Shown here piece after piece: positions 6,069 to 13,766 of a stretch of 23,916 bases of DNA. The notes under the pieces were generated by a model, which worked only from the letters and a program-made list of their open reading frames with translations, was not told where the DNA came from and ran no database searches. The translations under genes and the position numbers were made by a program. The stretch is from JBDHZU01 sp039812085. Lineage in GTDB: Bacteria > Actinomycetota > Actinomycetes > S36-B12 > UBA10799. Position 1 is the first letter of the stretch, and every line of letters begins with the position of its first letter. The stretch covers positions 1-23,916 of the forward strand of contig JBDHZU010000017.1 of the NCBI GenBank assembly GCA_039812085.1, given 5' to 3'.

Positions 6069-7892
6069 CTAGCTCGCGTCGTTGAGACGGTTCCGCAAGT
6101 CGTTGAGCTGGTTGGTCATCTCCTCGGGGAGACGATCGCCAAACTGCGCGAAGTATTCCTCGGTGAGATCAGCTTCTGCCAGCCAGGTTTGGGCGTCGAC
6201 CTCGAACAGCTCTTCGAGCTGCTTATCGGTCAGATCCAGACCTTCAACGTTGAGGCTGCCACCGGCAGGCTTGAAGCCAATCGCGGTCTCTTCCGCATCA
6301 GCGTTTCCGTCAAGACGCTCCACGATCCACGACAGCACGCGGGAGTTCTCGCCGAAACCGGGCCAGATGAACTTGCCGTCTGAGTCCTTACGGAACCAGT
6401 TGACCTGGAAGATCTTCGGCAGCTTGTCTGCATCGGTCTGCTCGCCCACGTTCAACCAGTGACCCCAGTACGAGGCCATGTTGTAACCGCAGAACGGCAG
6501 CATGGCGAACGGATCGCGGCGCAGCGCGCCCACGGTTCCTTCTGCAGCAGCAGTCTGCTCCGATGCGATGGTCGCGCCGATGAACACACCGTGCTTCCAG
6601 TCGCGGGACTGGTTGACCAGCGGAACGTTGGTCGCGCGACGGCCACCAAACAGGACCGCAGAGATCGGCACACCAGCCGGATCGTCCCATTCGTCCGCGA
6701 TGCTGGGGCACTGGGCGGCAGGAGTCGTGAAGCGGGAGTTCGGATGCGAGCTGGGCTCGTCAGACTCCGGTGTCCAGTCATTGCCCTTCCAGTCGATGAG
6801 ATGAGCAGGAGCCTCATCAGTCAGACCCTCCCACCAGACATCGCCATCGTCAGTCAACGCGACGTTGGTGAAGATGGAGTTACCCGGCTCCAAGGTCTTC
6901 ACCGCATTCGGGTTGGTCTTCAGGCTGGTACCTGGAGCAACACCGAAGAACCCGGCTTCTGGGTTGATCGCGTAGAGCTGACCGTCATCTCCGTAACGCA
7001 GCCAGGCGATGTCGTCGCCGACCGTCTCCACCTTCCAGTCAGGAAGCGAAGGGATCAGCATGGCCAGGTTGGTCTTGCCACATGCAGATGGGAATGCGGC
7101 CGTGAGGTAACGGGTGGAGCCTTCTGGAGAGGTCAGCTTGAGGATGAGCATGTGCTCGGCCAGCCAGCCTTCGTCTCGAGCCATGGCGGAAGCGATGCGC
7201 AGAGCAAAGCACTTCTTACCGAGCAGGGCGTTACCGCCGTAACCGGAGCCGTAGGACCAGATCTCACGAGTCTCGGGGAACTGAACGATGTACTTGGTGT
7301 CGCTGCACGGCCATGCGACATCTTCTTGGCCTTCTTCCAGGGGCGCTCCGACGGAGTGCAGTGCCGGGACAAAGTCGCCGTCTTCGCCGATCAGATCCAA
7401 GGCGGCTTGCCCCATACGCGTCATGATGCGCATGTTGGTCACAACGTAGGGGCTATCGGTCAGCTCGACACCGAGCTGCGAGATGCGCGACCCAAGCGGA
7501 CCCATCGAGAACGGAACCACGTACATGGTCCGGCCCTTCATCGAACCGGCAAACAGTTCCTTGAGCTCTTGGCGCATCTCGAAGGGATCGCGCCAGTTGT
7601 TGGTGGGACCAGCATCTTCTTCATTGAGTGAACAAATGAAGGTGCGGTCTTCTACGCGGGCGACATCAGCGGGGTTGGAGCGAGCCAAGAAGGAGTTGGG
7701 ACGCTTCTCTGGGTTTAGTCGGATGAAGGTGCCTGCATCGACCATCTCATTGGTCAGGCGATTCCATTCCTCATCCGAACCGTCGCACCATTCGATGCGA
7801 TCAGGAGTGGTGAGTTCGGCGATCTCTTGCACCCACTCCAACAACTTCTTGTTCTTTGTTGGAGCATCGGCAAAGCCAGGGATCGTTGTCAT
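6069..7892 (-). CDS. pckG: Phosphoenolpyruvate carboxykinase (GTP)
   Basis: This is a 607-residue cytosolic enzyme converting oxaloacetate and GTP to PEP, CO2 and GDP, the entry step of gluconeogenesis. The P-loop/kinase-1a motif with the hyper-reactive cysteine is F-P-S-A-C271-G-K-T-N. Mn-binding positions match K227, H247 (LAEHM) and D294 (VGDDIAW), a constant offset of 17 from the vertebrate enzyme numbering. Further family blocks are NPEAGFFGVAPGTS and NSRVLSWIVERLDG. The family start is MTTIPGF at 7892; an upstream in-frame extension to 7940 has no family support. A strong hairpin terminator follows the gene, and a roughly 150-base leader with hairpins precedes it. The gene appears monocistronic. 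Confidence 0.97.
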   Translation of the reverse strand: MTTIPGFADAPTKNKKLLEWVQEIAELTTPDRIEWCDGSDEEWNRLTNEMVDAGTFIRLNPEKRPNSFLARSNPADVARVEDRTFICSLNEEDAGPTNNWRDPFEMRQELKELFAGSMKGRTMYVVPFSMGPLGSRISQLGVELTDSPYVVTNMRIMTRMGQAALDLIGEDGDFVPALHSVGAPLEEGQEDVAWPCSDTKYIVQFPETREIWSYGSGYGGNALLGKKCFALRIASAMARDEGWLAEHMLILKLTSPEGSTRYLTAAFPSACGKTNLAMLIPSLPDWKVETVGDDIAWLRYGDDGQLYAINPEAGFFGVAPGTSLKTNPNAVKTLEPGNSIFTNVALTDDGDVWWEGLTDEAPAHLIDWKGNDWTPESDEPSSHPNSRFTTPAAQCPSIADEWDDPAGVPISAVLFGGRRATNVPLVNQSRDWKHGVFIGATIASEQTAAAEGTVGALRRDPFAMLPFCGYNMASYWGHWLNVGEQTDADKLPKIFQVNWFRKDSDGKFIWPGFGENSRVLSWIVERLDGNADAEETAIGFKPAGGSLNVEGLDLTDKQLEELFEVDAQTWLAEADLTEEYFAQFGDRLPEEMTNQLNDLRNRLNDAS

Positions 7893-8039
7893 GTTGTTCT
7901 CGACTCCGTCTCGTCTGTGATGCGCCGGGTCGCGCGCCACAATTCACCCCCGTAAGACAAGGGAGCCGGACGGTCGCCGTCGAAGACACAACGACGAAAG
8001 TTGAAACCTCCGGAGGCCATCGATCACAGGGACCGGTTT

Positions 8040-8045
8040 ATTGTA
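8040..8045 (-). promoter_or_regulatory. Possible -10 element for pckG
   Basis: Read on the minus strand this is TACAAT, five of six matches to TATAAT, about 148 bases before the pckG ATG. I see no convincing -35 at the right distance. The leader it would create contains a GACGG/CCGTC hairpin (7969-7981) and a CCTCCGGAGG palindrome near 8008-8017. Confidence 0.3.
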
Positions 8046-8101
8046 CGCCCGAGCAGTTTGACCCCTGGTAGGCAACGCCGAAAACCTAGAAAGCAGAGCA
8101 G

Positions 8102-8126
8102 GTTTGATCACATTCCATGATCAAAC
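8102..8126 (-). terminator. Inverted repeat after the DUF2510-SHOCT gene, possible terminator or operator
   Basis: GTTTGATCA (8102-8110) pairs perfectly with TGATCAAAC (8118-8126) across a 7-base loop. It lies just downstream of the minus-strand DUF2510-SHOCT gene and about 60 bases upstream of the candidate pckG promoter. The stem is AT-rich and no clear T-run follows, so it is a weak terminator candidate. A regulator-binding site for pckG is equally plausible. Confidence 0.45.
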
Positions 8127-8134
8127 AGTGCAGG

Positions 8135-8656
8135 TTACGACCCGAGGAACTTTGCCTTCTGCACGTCGAACTCTTCTTGGGTCAAAACCCCGTTGTCGCG
8201 CAGCTTTGCCAGTCGTTCTAACTGGTCGGCCAAGTTGCCAGCGGCCGCCGCAGGATCACTCGATGCATCAGCTGTGGCTGCTTGGGCAGCATCGCTGGCA
8301 TCATCAGCAGTTTCCGCAGCAGCCTCGGCACCTTGATCCACCGATTCGACCGCGTCCGATGCTGCATCAGATACGGAATCAGTAGCGTTCGTTGCGGCGG
8401 CTTCTGCCTGCTGAAAGGGTGCGGCACTGGTTTCTGCCGCCGCAGGGGCAGCTTCTTGTGCTCCAGCGACAGCCGGAGCAGCCTGACCGCCCTGCGAGGT
8501 AGCGGCTCCTGCCGCACCACCTACCGGCGGACCGATCGGATCTTGGGACTGCACACCGTGGTCGAACACATGTGGCGTCCACGTCTGCCCATCCCAATAG
8601 CGCAACTGGTGCTTTCCACTGGGGTCTGGATGCCATGCGGGTGGGGGCAGTGCCAT
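8135..8656 (-). CDS. DUF2510 - low-complexity linker - SHOCT domain protein
   Basis: This encodes 173 residues. An N-terminal DUF2510 domain (about 6-35) shows the typical pattern W-H-P-D-P-S-G...L-R-Y-W-D-G-Q-T-W-T-P-H. A ~100-residue linker is extremely rich in Ala, Asp, Ser and Thr (repeated A-A-E/D patterns). A C-terminal SHOCT domain (about 142-172) reads DQLERLAKLRDNGVLTQEEF followed by DVQKAKFL. SHOCT is a short domain found at protein termini and thought to mediate oligomerisation; DUF2510 often sits beside membrane or linker segments. There is no signal peptide or membrane helix, so it is probably cytosolic and may bridge partners. The ATG at 8656 has GAGAGGA about 7 bases upstream. 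Biological role is unknown. Confidence 0.87.
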   Translation of the reverse strand: MALPPPAWHPDPSGKHQLRYWDGQTWTPHVFDHGVQSQDPIGPPVGGAAGAATSQGGQAAPAVAGAQEAAPAAAETSAAPFQQAEAAATNATDSVSDAASDAVESVDQGAEAAAETADDASDAAQAATADASSDPAAAAGNLADQLERLAKLRDNGVLTQEEFDVQKAKFLGS

Positions 8657-8709
8657 CAGTTCGTCCTCTCACTAAGAATGTGGCAATTGTGCCAGCGGAA
8701 CCGGCCCGG

Positions 8710-9417
8710 TCACACGGTGAGCGAGGCGAACATGCCGGACTGATAATTCTCCTTGGCGATCTGCAGACGCTGCGCCAGACGCCGATTCGCCGCCAGTAAG
8801 GCATCGCGGAACGCAGCCGCTGCTGCCGGGGTTCGTCCGGCCAACCTCCACTGGTCACGCGCGTGCTGCACATCTCGCTGTGCGACTGCTTGCGCGATTG
8901 TGGTGGCCTGACGGAATCGCACCTGCGTCATCAAGTGAGGAGAAGCTCCCACTGCGACCGCATAGTCAACCCGAGCCTGTTCGCAGTGAGCCACGAACTG
9001 GATCCAGCCTGCGGCAAGCGCGTCACGGTAGGCAGCAAATGCCTGGGGCGCTGCCTTGCGTACCAGCCGACGATCAAGCGGTTGTCCGGTACGAATCGCA
9101 CTAGAGCACACGGGACTGTCGGCGATCGACCGACGAAAAGACGCTGTCGCAGTGTCCTTGGAGTTCGTCCACACCTGCCGAGCTTCCCGTAACGCATGTT
9201 GGTACCGCCGACGCGCAAAGAAGCGTCGCAAACTCAGACGAGAAACCGCCGTGCTGGTGACCACTCGGTGCGTCGATGACGTTCGTGGATCGACGATCAA
9301 TCCCGGTGACGCCGCAATCGCTAACGATGCGGCGGCCCCCACTCCAAAAGCACGACCTGCGCGAGAGATCGAGCGGCGGCGGCCAAGCTTCCGGTCTGCA
9401 TCAACCTGGTCGGTCAT
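8710..9417 (-). CDS. Unrecognised Ala/Arg-rich membrane-anchored helical protein
   Basis: I do not recognise a family in this 235-residue protein. The first 25 residues are basic (RKLGRRRSISRAGR), followed by one hydrophobic segment at about 24-43 (FGVGAAASLAIAASPGLIV), a signal anchor or uncleaved signal. The rest is helical and rich in Ala, Arg and Gln. It contains recurring helix phrases such as RRYQHALREARQVW, FAAYRDALAAGW and AFRDALLAANRRLAQ, suggesting degenerate helical repeats. Cys residues are at S-P-V-C and A-H-C-E. The ATG at 9417 has GAGGTGA 7 bases upstream, so translation is credible. It precedes the DUF2510-SHOCT gene by 53 bases on the same strand and may share a transcript. 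Function is unknown. Confidence 0.72.
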   Translation of the reverse strand: MTDQVDADRKLGRRRSISRAGRAFGVGAAASLAIAASPGLIVDPRTSSTHRVVTSTAVSRLSLRRFFARRRYQHALREARQVWTNSKDTATASFRRSIADSPVCSSAIRTGQPLDRRLVRKAAPQAFAAYRDALAAGWIQFVAHCEQARVDYAVAVGASPHLMTQVRFRQATTIAQAVAQRDVQHARDQWRLAGRTPAAAAAFRDALLAANRRLAQRLQIAKENYQSGMFASLTV

Positions 9418-9631
9418 TGCTATTCACCTCATCGGATGACCCAATCGACGAGTCATCTCTGTGTCGGTTGATTGCAACCCTTGACCAATCCACGGGAAAC
9501 CGCAACGGGTAGAACGCCAATTCACACGAATCTGATGCGCGTCTTGCATCGACTTAGCTCTGGGTAGTCCCGATCGGTAAAACCTGGGGTAAGCCTGAGA
9601 AATATGAGCAAATTCTGAGAAGGAAAAACTG
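9418..9631. other. 214-base intergenic region
   Basis: This lies between the lysozyme-fold gene and the helical protein, both on the minus strand. It has a T-rich stretch on the minus strand directly after the upstream stop (9618-9629), two CTGAGAA direct repeats near 9595-9620, and a short GGTTG/CAACC hairpin near 9467-9480. I see no reading frame with a ribosome binding site and no clear promoter or RNA gene. Confidence 0.4.
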
Positions 9632-10432
9632 TCAATTCCCACTTGCTGACGGCGAGGACGTCTGCTTCTTCTTGTTCTTTTTCGCGTCCTCAGCAGCTTT
9701 CTCTTTCGCCGCCTTGGCCTGCTGTTCCTGCAAAGCCGCGATCACACCTGGTTTGGGATCACCCCAGGAATCAAACTTGCCGTAAAGCGGTCCCTGCTCA
9801 TTCGCATAGAGCTTGGCGACGATGGCTTGCTTGTACGCGCATACCCATGGCGCCCACCCACGATTGGCATAGATCCACGCAGCAGCCTTCACGTTGGTCC
9901 GAGCATCCATCGCGACGACCCGCGCCGTCCGCACATCTGCAGCTTTGATCCCGATGCCCTCCAACGCAGACTGCAAGGTTCCATCGTCATTGAGCTGAAA
10001 GATGCCCCAGTCAGTCGAGCCATCTTCGTTGGTCTCGCCCTGGACAGAATGCTGCCCGGATTCACAGAGTGCGACTGCCATCGCGTTGCTGCGCTGATCC
10101 GCCGGGAAGAACTGTTTGACCAGTGCTTTCACCTGCGGTCGCGTCACCTTGGCGACGGTGATCCCGAGGGTGTTCTCCCCTTCGCTGAGAGTCAGCGGTC
10201 TGCTGTCGCCCGGCTTCTGACTCACAGTGGGAGTCGCACTTGGCGAAGGCATCTGGCTTACACCAGTGCCCGTGGGACTGGGAGTGACCGGTGCCGTCGC
10301 AGCCGTGGGAACTCCCGCAAGCGCACCGGGCTCGCTGCGGATCAGCGGGATGGCGATTCCGGCCGTTACGGCTAATCCGACGATGACGTAGATCAAGCGA
10401 CGAAATGGAGATGTCGACTTGCCCGTAGACAC
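9632..10432 (-). CDS. Membrane-anchored lysozyme-fold (transglycosylase-like) protein
   Basis: From the GTG at 10432 the product is 266 residues. There is a short cytoplasmic start, one membrane segment (about 12-31), a Pro/Ser/Thr-rich linker (about 40-78) and a short beta segment (LTLSEGENTLGITVAKV). A lysozyme-like domain spans about 100-215: M-A-V-A-L-C-E124-S-G-Q carries the presumed catalytic Glu, followed by N-E-D-G-S-T-D-W-G-I-F-Q-L-N and A-A-W-I-Y-A-N-R-G-W-A-P-W. These are hallmarks of soluble lytic transglycosylase/Rpf-like folds that cleave peptidoglycan glycan strands. The C-terminus is a Lys/Ala-rich coil (K-A-A-K-E-K-A-A-E-D-A-K-K-N-K-K-K) ending in a Ser-rich tail, which could bind anionic wall polymers. 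A longer upstream frame exists but lacks initiation signals. Confidence 0.85.
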   Translation of the reverse strand: MSTGKSTSPFRRLIYVIVGLAVTAGIAIPLIRSEPGALAGVPTAATAPVTPSPTGTGVSQMPSPSATPTVSQKPGDSRPLTLSEGENTLGITVAKVTRPQVKALVKQFFPADQRSNAMAVALCESGQHSVQGETNEDGSTDWGIFQLNDDGTLQSALEGIGIKAADVRTARVVAMDARTNVKAAAWIYANRGWAPWVCAYKQAIVAKLYANEQGPLYGKFDSWGDPKPGVIAALQEQQAKAAKEKAAEDAKKNKKKQTSSPSASGN

Positions 10433-10439
10433 GTGCCGA

Positions 10440-10445
10440 CCTCCC
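10440..10445 (-). promoter_or_regulatory. Ribosome binding site deciding the GTG start at 10432
   Basis: GGGAGG on the minus strand lies 7 bases before the GTG at 10432. It is immediately followed in frame by a normal basic-plus-hydrophobic N-terminus. This argues against the longer frame reaching 10813 and running antiparallel-free through the permease gene. Confidence 0.7.
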
Positions 10446-10572
10446 TTTTCAATCGCAACTGAAGTGCTGTTGCCAGCCAGTAGATGATCCCAGCAAATGT
10501 GGATCGCTATTGCATGTGTTCTATGAGACGTGACAGAACCGCGATTCGCACCATGAACATGCGAACTATCCG

Positions 10573-13110
10573 CTATTCGACCGAGATCGCGCGCAGAATA
10601 TCCAGCTTGGATGCTCGGCGAGCAGGACGCCAACCGGCGACCACTCCGACTCCCATACCGACGAGACCAACCACGAGCAGTTGCGCGATAGGTAACGAGA
10701 AAGCAGCAATGGGCTGGCTTGCCTGCAACGCCCTGATACATGCCCAGCCAAGAATCACTCCCAGCACAAGTCCGGTCACAGTGCCGAAGACAGCGATCAA
10801 CACCGATTCCCACCGAACCATCGATCGAAGTTGTGACCGGGTCTGCCCCACGGCACGCAGCAAACCCAGTTCACGGGTCCGCTCGTAGATCGACAAGGAC
10901 AACGTGTTGGTGATTCCCATCAGGGCAATCAGGATCGCCAGTGCCAGCAGCGCATAGATGATGGTCAGGAGTTGATCAATTTGTCCCGCTGCCGACTTGA
11001 TGTATTCCGACTTCGTCTGCACCGATCCGGCATGGAACGAATCGGCAACGTGCTGCACGCTTGCCTGAGCCTGATCTACCGGCACCCCACTTGCGGTTGA
11101 GATCAACACCGAGTCAATCGCCATTTGTCGAACGTGTTGGGAGTACACGTCCCGGGGAACGACCGCCGGACCAAGGCTCGGTTCATCGTCATAAATCATT
11201 CCCACCGTCATCGGCAGCGCAGTGCCATCTGGCATCCCCACCGTCAGACTCGATCCCAGCGTCAATGCATGAGTACCTGCCGTCGTGGCAGACACTGCGA
11301 TGGAATCCTGCTGCAGGCCATCAGCACTGCCTTTGCCGGCTAGCGTCAAAACGTTGCCCAACTCCTGTGGATCCGTCACGGTGACATCGAGTTGTTCACC
11401 AGCAACGAGCACTGTTCCGCGACTGAAAGTCACTGCCGCCGCAACATCAGGCAGCTGGTCGATCTGTTTGACCATGGCTGGGCTGTATCCCGCGCCACTA
11501 AAGCCGTTATTCGACATCACCAACTGAGCCTTCAACGTTCCCGCGACGCTGGCATCAATGGACGACTTAGTCGAAGACGCGAAAATGGTGAACAACGTGA
11601 CAACACAGACTCCCAACAACAAGGCAATAGCTGTGTTCGCCGTTCGTCGAGGGTTGCGCGCGGCATTGCGGGTGGCTAACGAACCAGCGATTCCTCGACT
11701 CATCCGAATAGGCCAACCCAGCACCGAGATCACCGGTGGAACCAAGGTCGGCGCAAGCAGCAGGAAGCCGACGAAGATTGCTGCTCCGCCAACTCCTGCA
11801 CGCCACAGGAATACTTCGTCCCCGGATAACGCCAGGGTGGACAGGGTCAGCAGACCGAGTATCGCCAACATCCAACCGAACGCCCGCCGATTACTTGATT
11901 GATCGGAGGTGTCCACGGCGACTTCACGCAACGCCTCCACCGGACGAACTCGGGATGCGCGTAGAGCGGGAACCAGACTGGCCACGACAGTCACCACCAC
12001 GCCCACCACGAATGGCCACACCAGGCTGGGCATCGTCATCGTCAGTCCACCCGCTGGCAGGCCAAAACCAACCGCGGCCAACAGCGCATGCAGCCCCGCA
12101 GCCAGTGCGATTCCCGCCCCTACTCCTATCGCTGCCGAAAGCACACCGATGAGCACGGCTTCACCTGTCACGCTGGCGATGACTTGTCGTTTGGTCGACC
12201 CCAACGCTCGCAGCAATGCACTTTCACGAGTTCGCTGAGCGACGATCACCGTCAGTGTGTTGTAGATGGAGAAGGTGGCCACCACGAGTGCAATCACGGC
12301 AAAGATCAAGAGGAACGTGGTGAAGTAATTGAGGAATCCGCTCTGGATTCGTTCGGTGTCAGTTTGGGTCTTCTGCTCCCCCGTGATTGCTTCGACGTTC
12401 GCTGGCAGCAGTGGTTTCACCGCAGCAACGAGTTGTTCCTGACTGGTCCCCGGATTGGCCTGCAGCATGATGGCGTCGACTGATCCGGGTTTTCCGAACA
12501 ACTGTTGCGCTTGGGCCAGCATGAGCCCGGCGTAGGACGTTCCGCCCAGGCCTCCGGCATTGCCGAAGTTGACGATTCCCACCACAGTCATCGGTATGGG
12601 ATCGGGAGTGAGTAGTTCGGTCTTACTGCCCACGCTCAAAGATCCCTTGGCCGCTGCATCGGCGTTGATCACCATCTCGCCTGCACGGGTGGGGGCATGT
12701 CCCTGCACGATTCGATAGGGATTTGCTGACGAGTCCCCGACCCAGTTACTCGCGACGGTCGGCGGTCCATCCCCACCGATCGGCTGCGAATCGGCGCCCA
12801 GGATCGTGCCGAATCCCTGCACGCCAGGCACTGCCGTCTTCACCTGCGGAACACCTTGCAGTGTTGCGACCAGGCTCTCCGGCACAGGCGAGGACTGTTG
12901 CCCACGCGCGGAGCTGACGCTGTGTTTGCCCTGCACGATCGCATCAGTGCCCGCGTTAGCCGCCGCGAACACGTCGTTAAAACTGGCTCGCATCGTGTCG
13001 CTGAAGACCAGCGTGCCAGCCAAGAAGGCCACGCCCAGCACCACGGCTGCGCACGTACCAATGAGTCGACGTGGATGCGCCATGAGGTTGCGGACGGCTA
13101 ATCGCCACAT
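10573..13110 (-). CDS. ABC transporter permease with two FtsX/MacB modules
   Basis: The product is 845 residues with duplicated architecture. The first transmembrane segment (about 17-37) is followed by an extracellular MacB-type domain (about 38-255). A three-helix FtsX domain then spans about 263-390, with signature Y-N-T-L-T-V-I-V-A-Q-R-T-R-E-S-A-L-L-R-A. Two further helices lie at about 411-465, and a second N-terminal segment (T-R-N-A-A-R-N-P-R-R-T-A-N-T-A) introduces a second extracellular domain (515-705). The second FtsX domain is at 715-840 (NTLSLSIYERTRELGLLRAVG). Such permeases work with a cytosolic LolD/MacB-like ATPase in lipid, peptide or antibiotic handling. Both flanking genes are unrelated and no ATPase gene is adjacent. 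ATG 13110 has an AGGA-type site upstream. Confidence 0.93.
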   Translation of the reverse strand: MWRLAVRNLMAHPRRLIGTCAAVVLGVAFLAGTLVFSDTMRASFNDVFAAANAGTDAIVQGKHSVSSARGQQSSPVPESLVATLQGVPQVKTAVPGVQGFGTILGADSQPIGGDGPPTVASNWVGDSSANPYRIVQGHAPTRAGEMVINADAAAKGSLSVGSKTELLTPDPIPMTVVGIVNFGNAGGLGGTSYAGLMLAQAQQLFGKPGSVDAIMLQANPGTSQEQLVAAVKPLLPANVEAITGEQKTQTDTERIQSGFLNYFTTFLLIFAVIALVVATFSIYNTLTVIVAQRTRESALLRALGSTKRQVIASVTGEAVLIGVLSAAIGVGAGIALAAGLHALLAAVGFGLPAGGLTMTMPSLVWPFVVGVVVTVVASLVPALRASRVRPVEALREVAVDTSDQSSNRRAFGWMLAILGLLTLSTLALSGDEVFLWRAGVGGAAIFVGFLLLAPTLVPPVISVLGWPIRMSRGIAGSLATRNAARNPRRTANTAIALLLGVCVVTLFTIFASSTKSSIDASVAGTLKAQLVMSNNGFSGAGYSPAMVKQIDQLPDVAAAVTFSRGTVLVAGEQLDVTVTDPQELGNVLTLAGKGSADGLQQDSIAVSATTAGTHALTLGSSLTVGMPDGTALPMTVGMIYDDEPSLGPAVVPRDVYSQHVRQMAIDSVLISTASGVPVDQAQASVQHVADSFHAGSVQTKSEYIKSAAGQIDQLLTIIYALLALAILIALMGITNTLSLSIYERTRELGLLRAVGQTRSQLRSMVRWESVLIAVFGTVTGLVLGVILGWACIRALQASQPIAAFSLPIAQLLVVGLVGMGVGVVAGWRPARRASKLDILRAISVE

Positions 13111-13221
13111 GTGGTGATCCTGTCATCTGATGACCACTGAACGTTGCACTACCCGCTGACCCCTAATGGACCTGAACTATTCACCGTTCTGATGCAGGCG
13201 GGTCTCTTGCAGTTGCGTTCG

Positions 13222-13252
13222 TTGATCAATCCTCGGTTGGATCGTTGTACAT
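13222..13252 (+). promoter_or_regulatory. Possible promoter of the CBS-domain gene
   Basis: TTGATC (13222-13227) is followed after 17 bases by TTGTACAT (13245-13252). The -35-like part is a fair match and the -10-like part is weak. The predicted start of transcription would leave a short leader containing the strong AGGAGG at 13262-13267. Confidence 0.25.
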
Positions 13253-13276
13253 CCCGAACCCAGGAGGAACTCCCCC

Positions 13277-13690
13277 ATGAGCGATACCGCACGCGACATC
13301 ATGACTCCCAACGCTGAATGCGTGAAGGAGAACGAAACCGTCGCTGCCGCAGCAGCCAAGATGCGTGATCTTGGCGTGGGCGCACTGCCCATCTGTGGCA
13401 CTGACGACAAGCTGAAAGGCATGATCACTGATCGCGACATCGCGATTGCGGTCGTTGCTGAAGGAACCAGCGCCGATGACACCGAGGTCAGCGAACTTGC
13501 CGCTGGTACTCCGGTCCTGGTTGAGGCAGATGCCTCGGCAGATGACGTCATCGCCGCCATGGTGGACAACCAGGTCCGACGTATTCCCGTCATCGAAGAC
13601 AAGCAACTCGTCGGGATGATCTCGGTCGCCGACATTGCTCGTTCTTTGCCAGATCGCGCCGGTGACCTGATCGTCGCACTGTCCGAGTAA
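13277..13690 (+). CDS. Tandem CBS-domain protein, Hrp1-like
   Basis: This encodes 137 residues made of two CBS domains, about 7-62 and 72-127. The opening T-A-R-D-I-M and G-V-G-A-L-P-I-C-G-T-D-D, plus M-I-T-D-R-D-I, D-N-Q-V-R-R-I-P-V-I and S-V-A-D-I-A-R, track closely with mycobacterial hypoxic response protein 1 (Hrp1, a DosR-regulon member). Cys15 and Cys40 sit at the positions that, as I recall, form a disulfide in Hrp1. CBS pairs usually bind adenine nucleotides, though Hrp1's ligand is not settled. AGGAGG lies 9 bases before the ATG, so translation should be strong. I see no DosR-box palindrome upstream. It is monocistronic, divergent from the ABC permease gene, and followed by hairpins. 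Confidence 0.92.
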   Translation: MSDTARDIMTPNAECVKENETVAAAAAKMRDLGVGALPICGTDDKLKGMITDRDIAIAVVAEGTSADDTEVSELAAGTPVLVEADASADDVIAAMVDNQVRRIPVIEDKQLVGMISVADIARSLPDRAGDLIVALSE

Positions 13691-13696
13691 CTACGT

Positions 13697-13755
13697 GCCG
13701 GTTCGACCGGCTGATGGTTGTGGGTCCTCGCCTTTGGGTGGGGACCCACAACCAT
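13697..13755. terminator. Tandem hairpins, bidirectional terminator
   Basis: A small hairpin (GCCGG 13697-13701 with CCGGC 13707-13711) is followed by a perfect 14-base stem. That stem pairs 13714-13727 (ATGGTTGTGGGTCC) with 13742-13755 across a 14-base loop. It lies between the convergent CBS gene and the DUF2510 membrane protein gene, ending 11 bases before the latter's stop. No strong T-run follows on either strand, which is common in high-GC genomes. Confidence 0.65.
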
Positions 13756-13766
13756 GTCAACCACGA

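Noticed and set aside
6459..7631. Plus-strand open frame of about 390 codons opposite pckG
   Set aside because: pckG has every catalytic motif on the minus strand; the opposite frame is low-complexity Arg/Gly/Val-rich and lacks a ribosome binding site.
10433..10813. N-terminal extension of the lysozyme-fold gene to position 10813
   Set aside because: The added residues overlap the end of the permease gene in another frame and have no hydrophobic or conserved features; GGGAGG before the GTG at 10432 marks the start.
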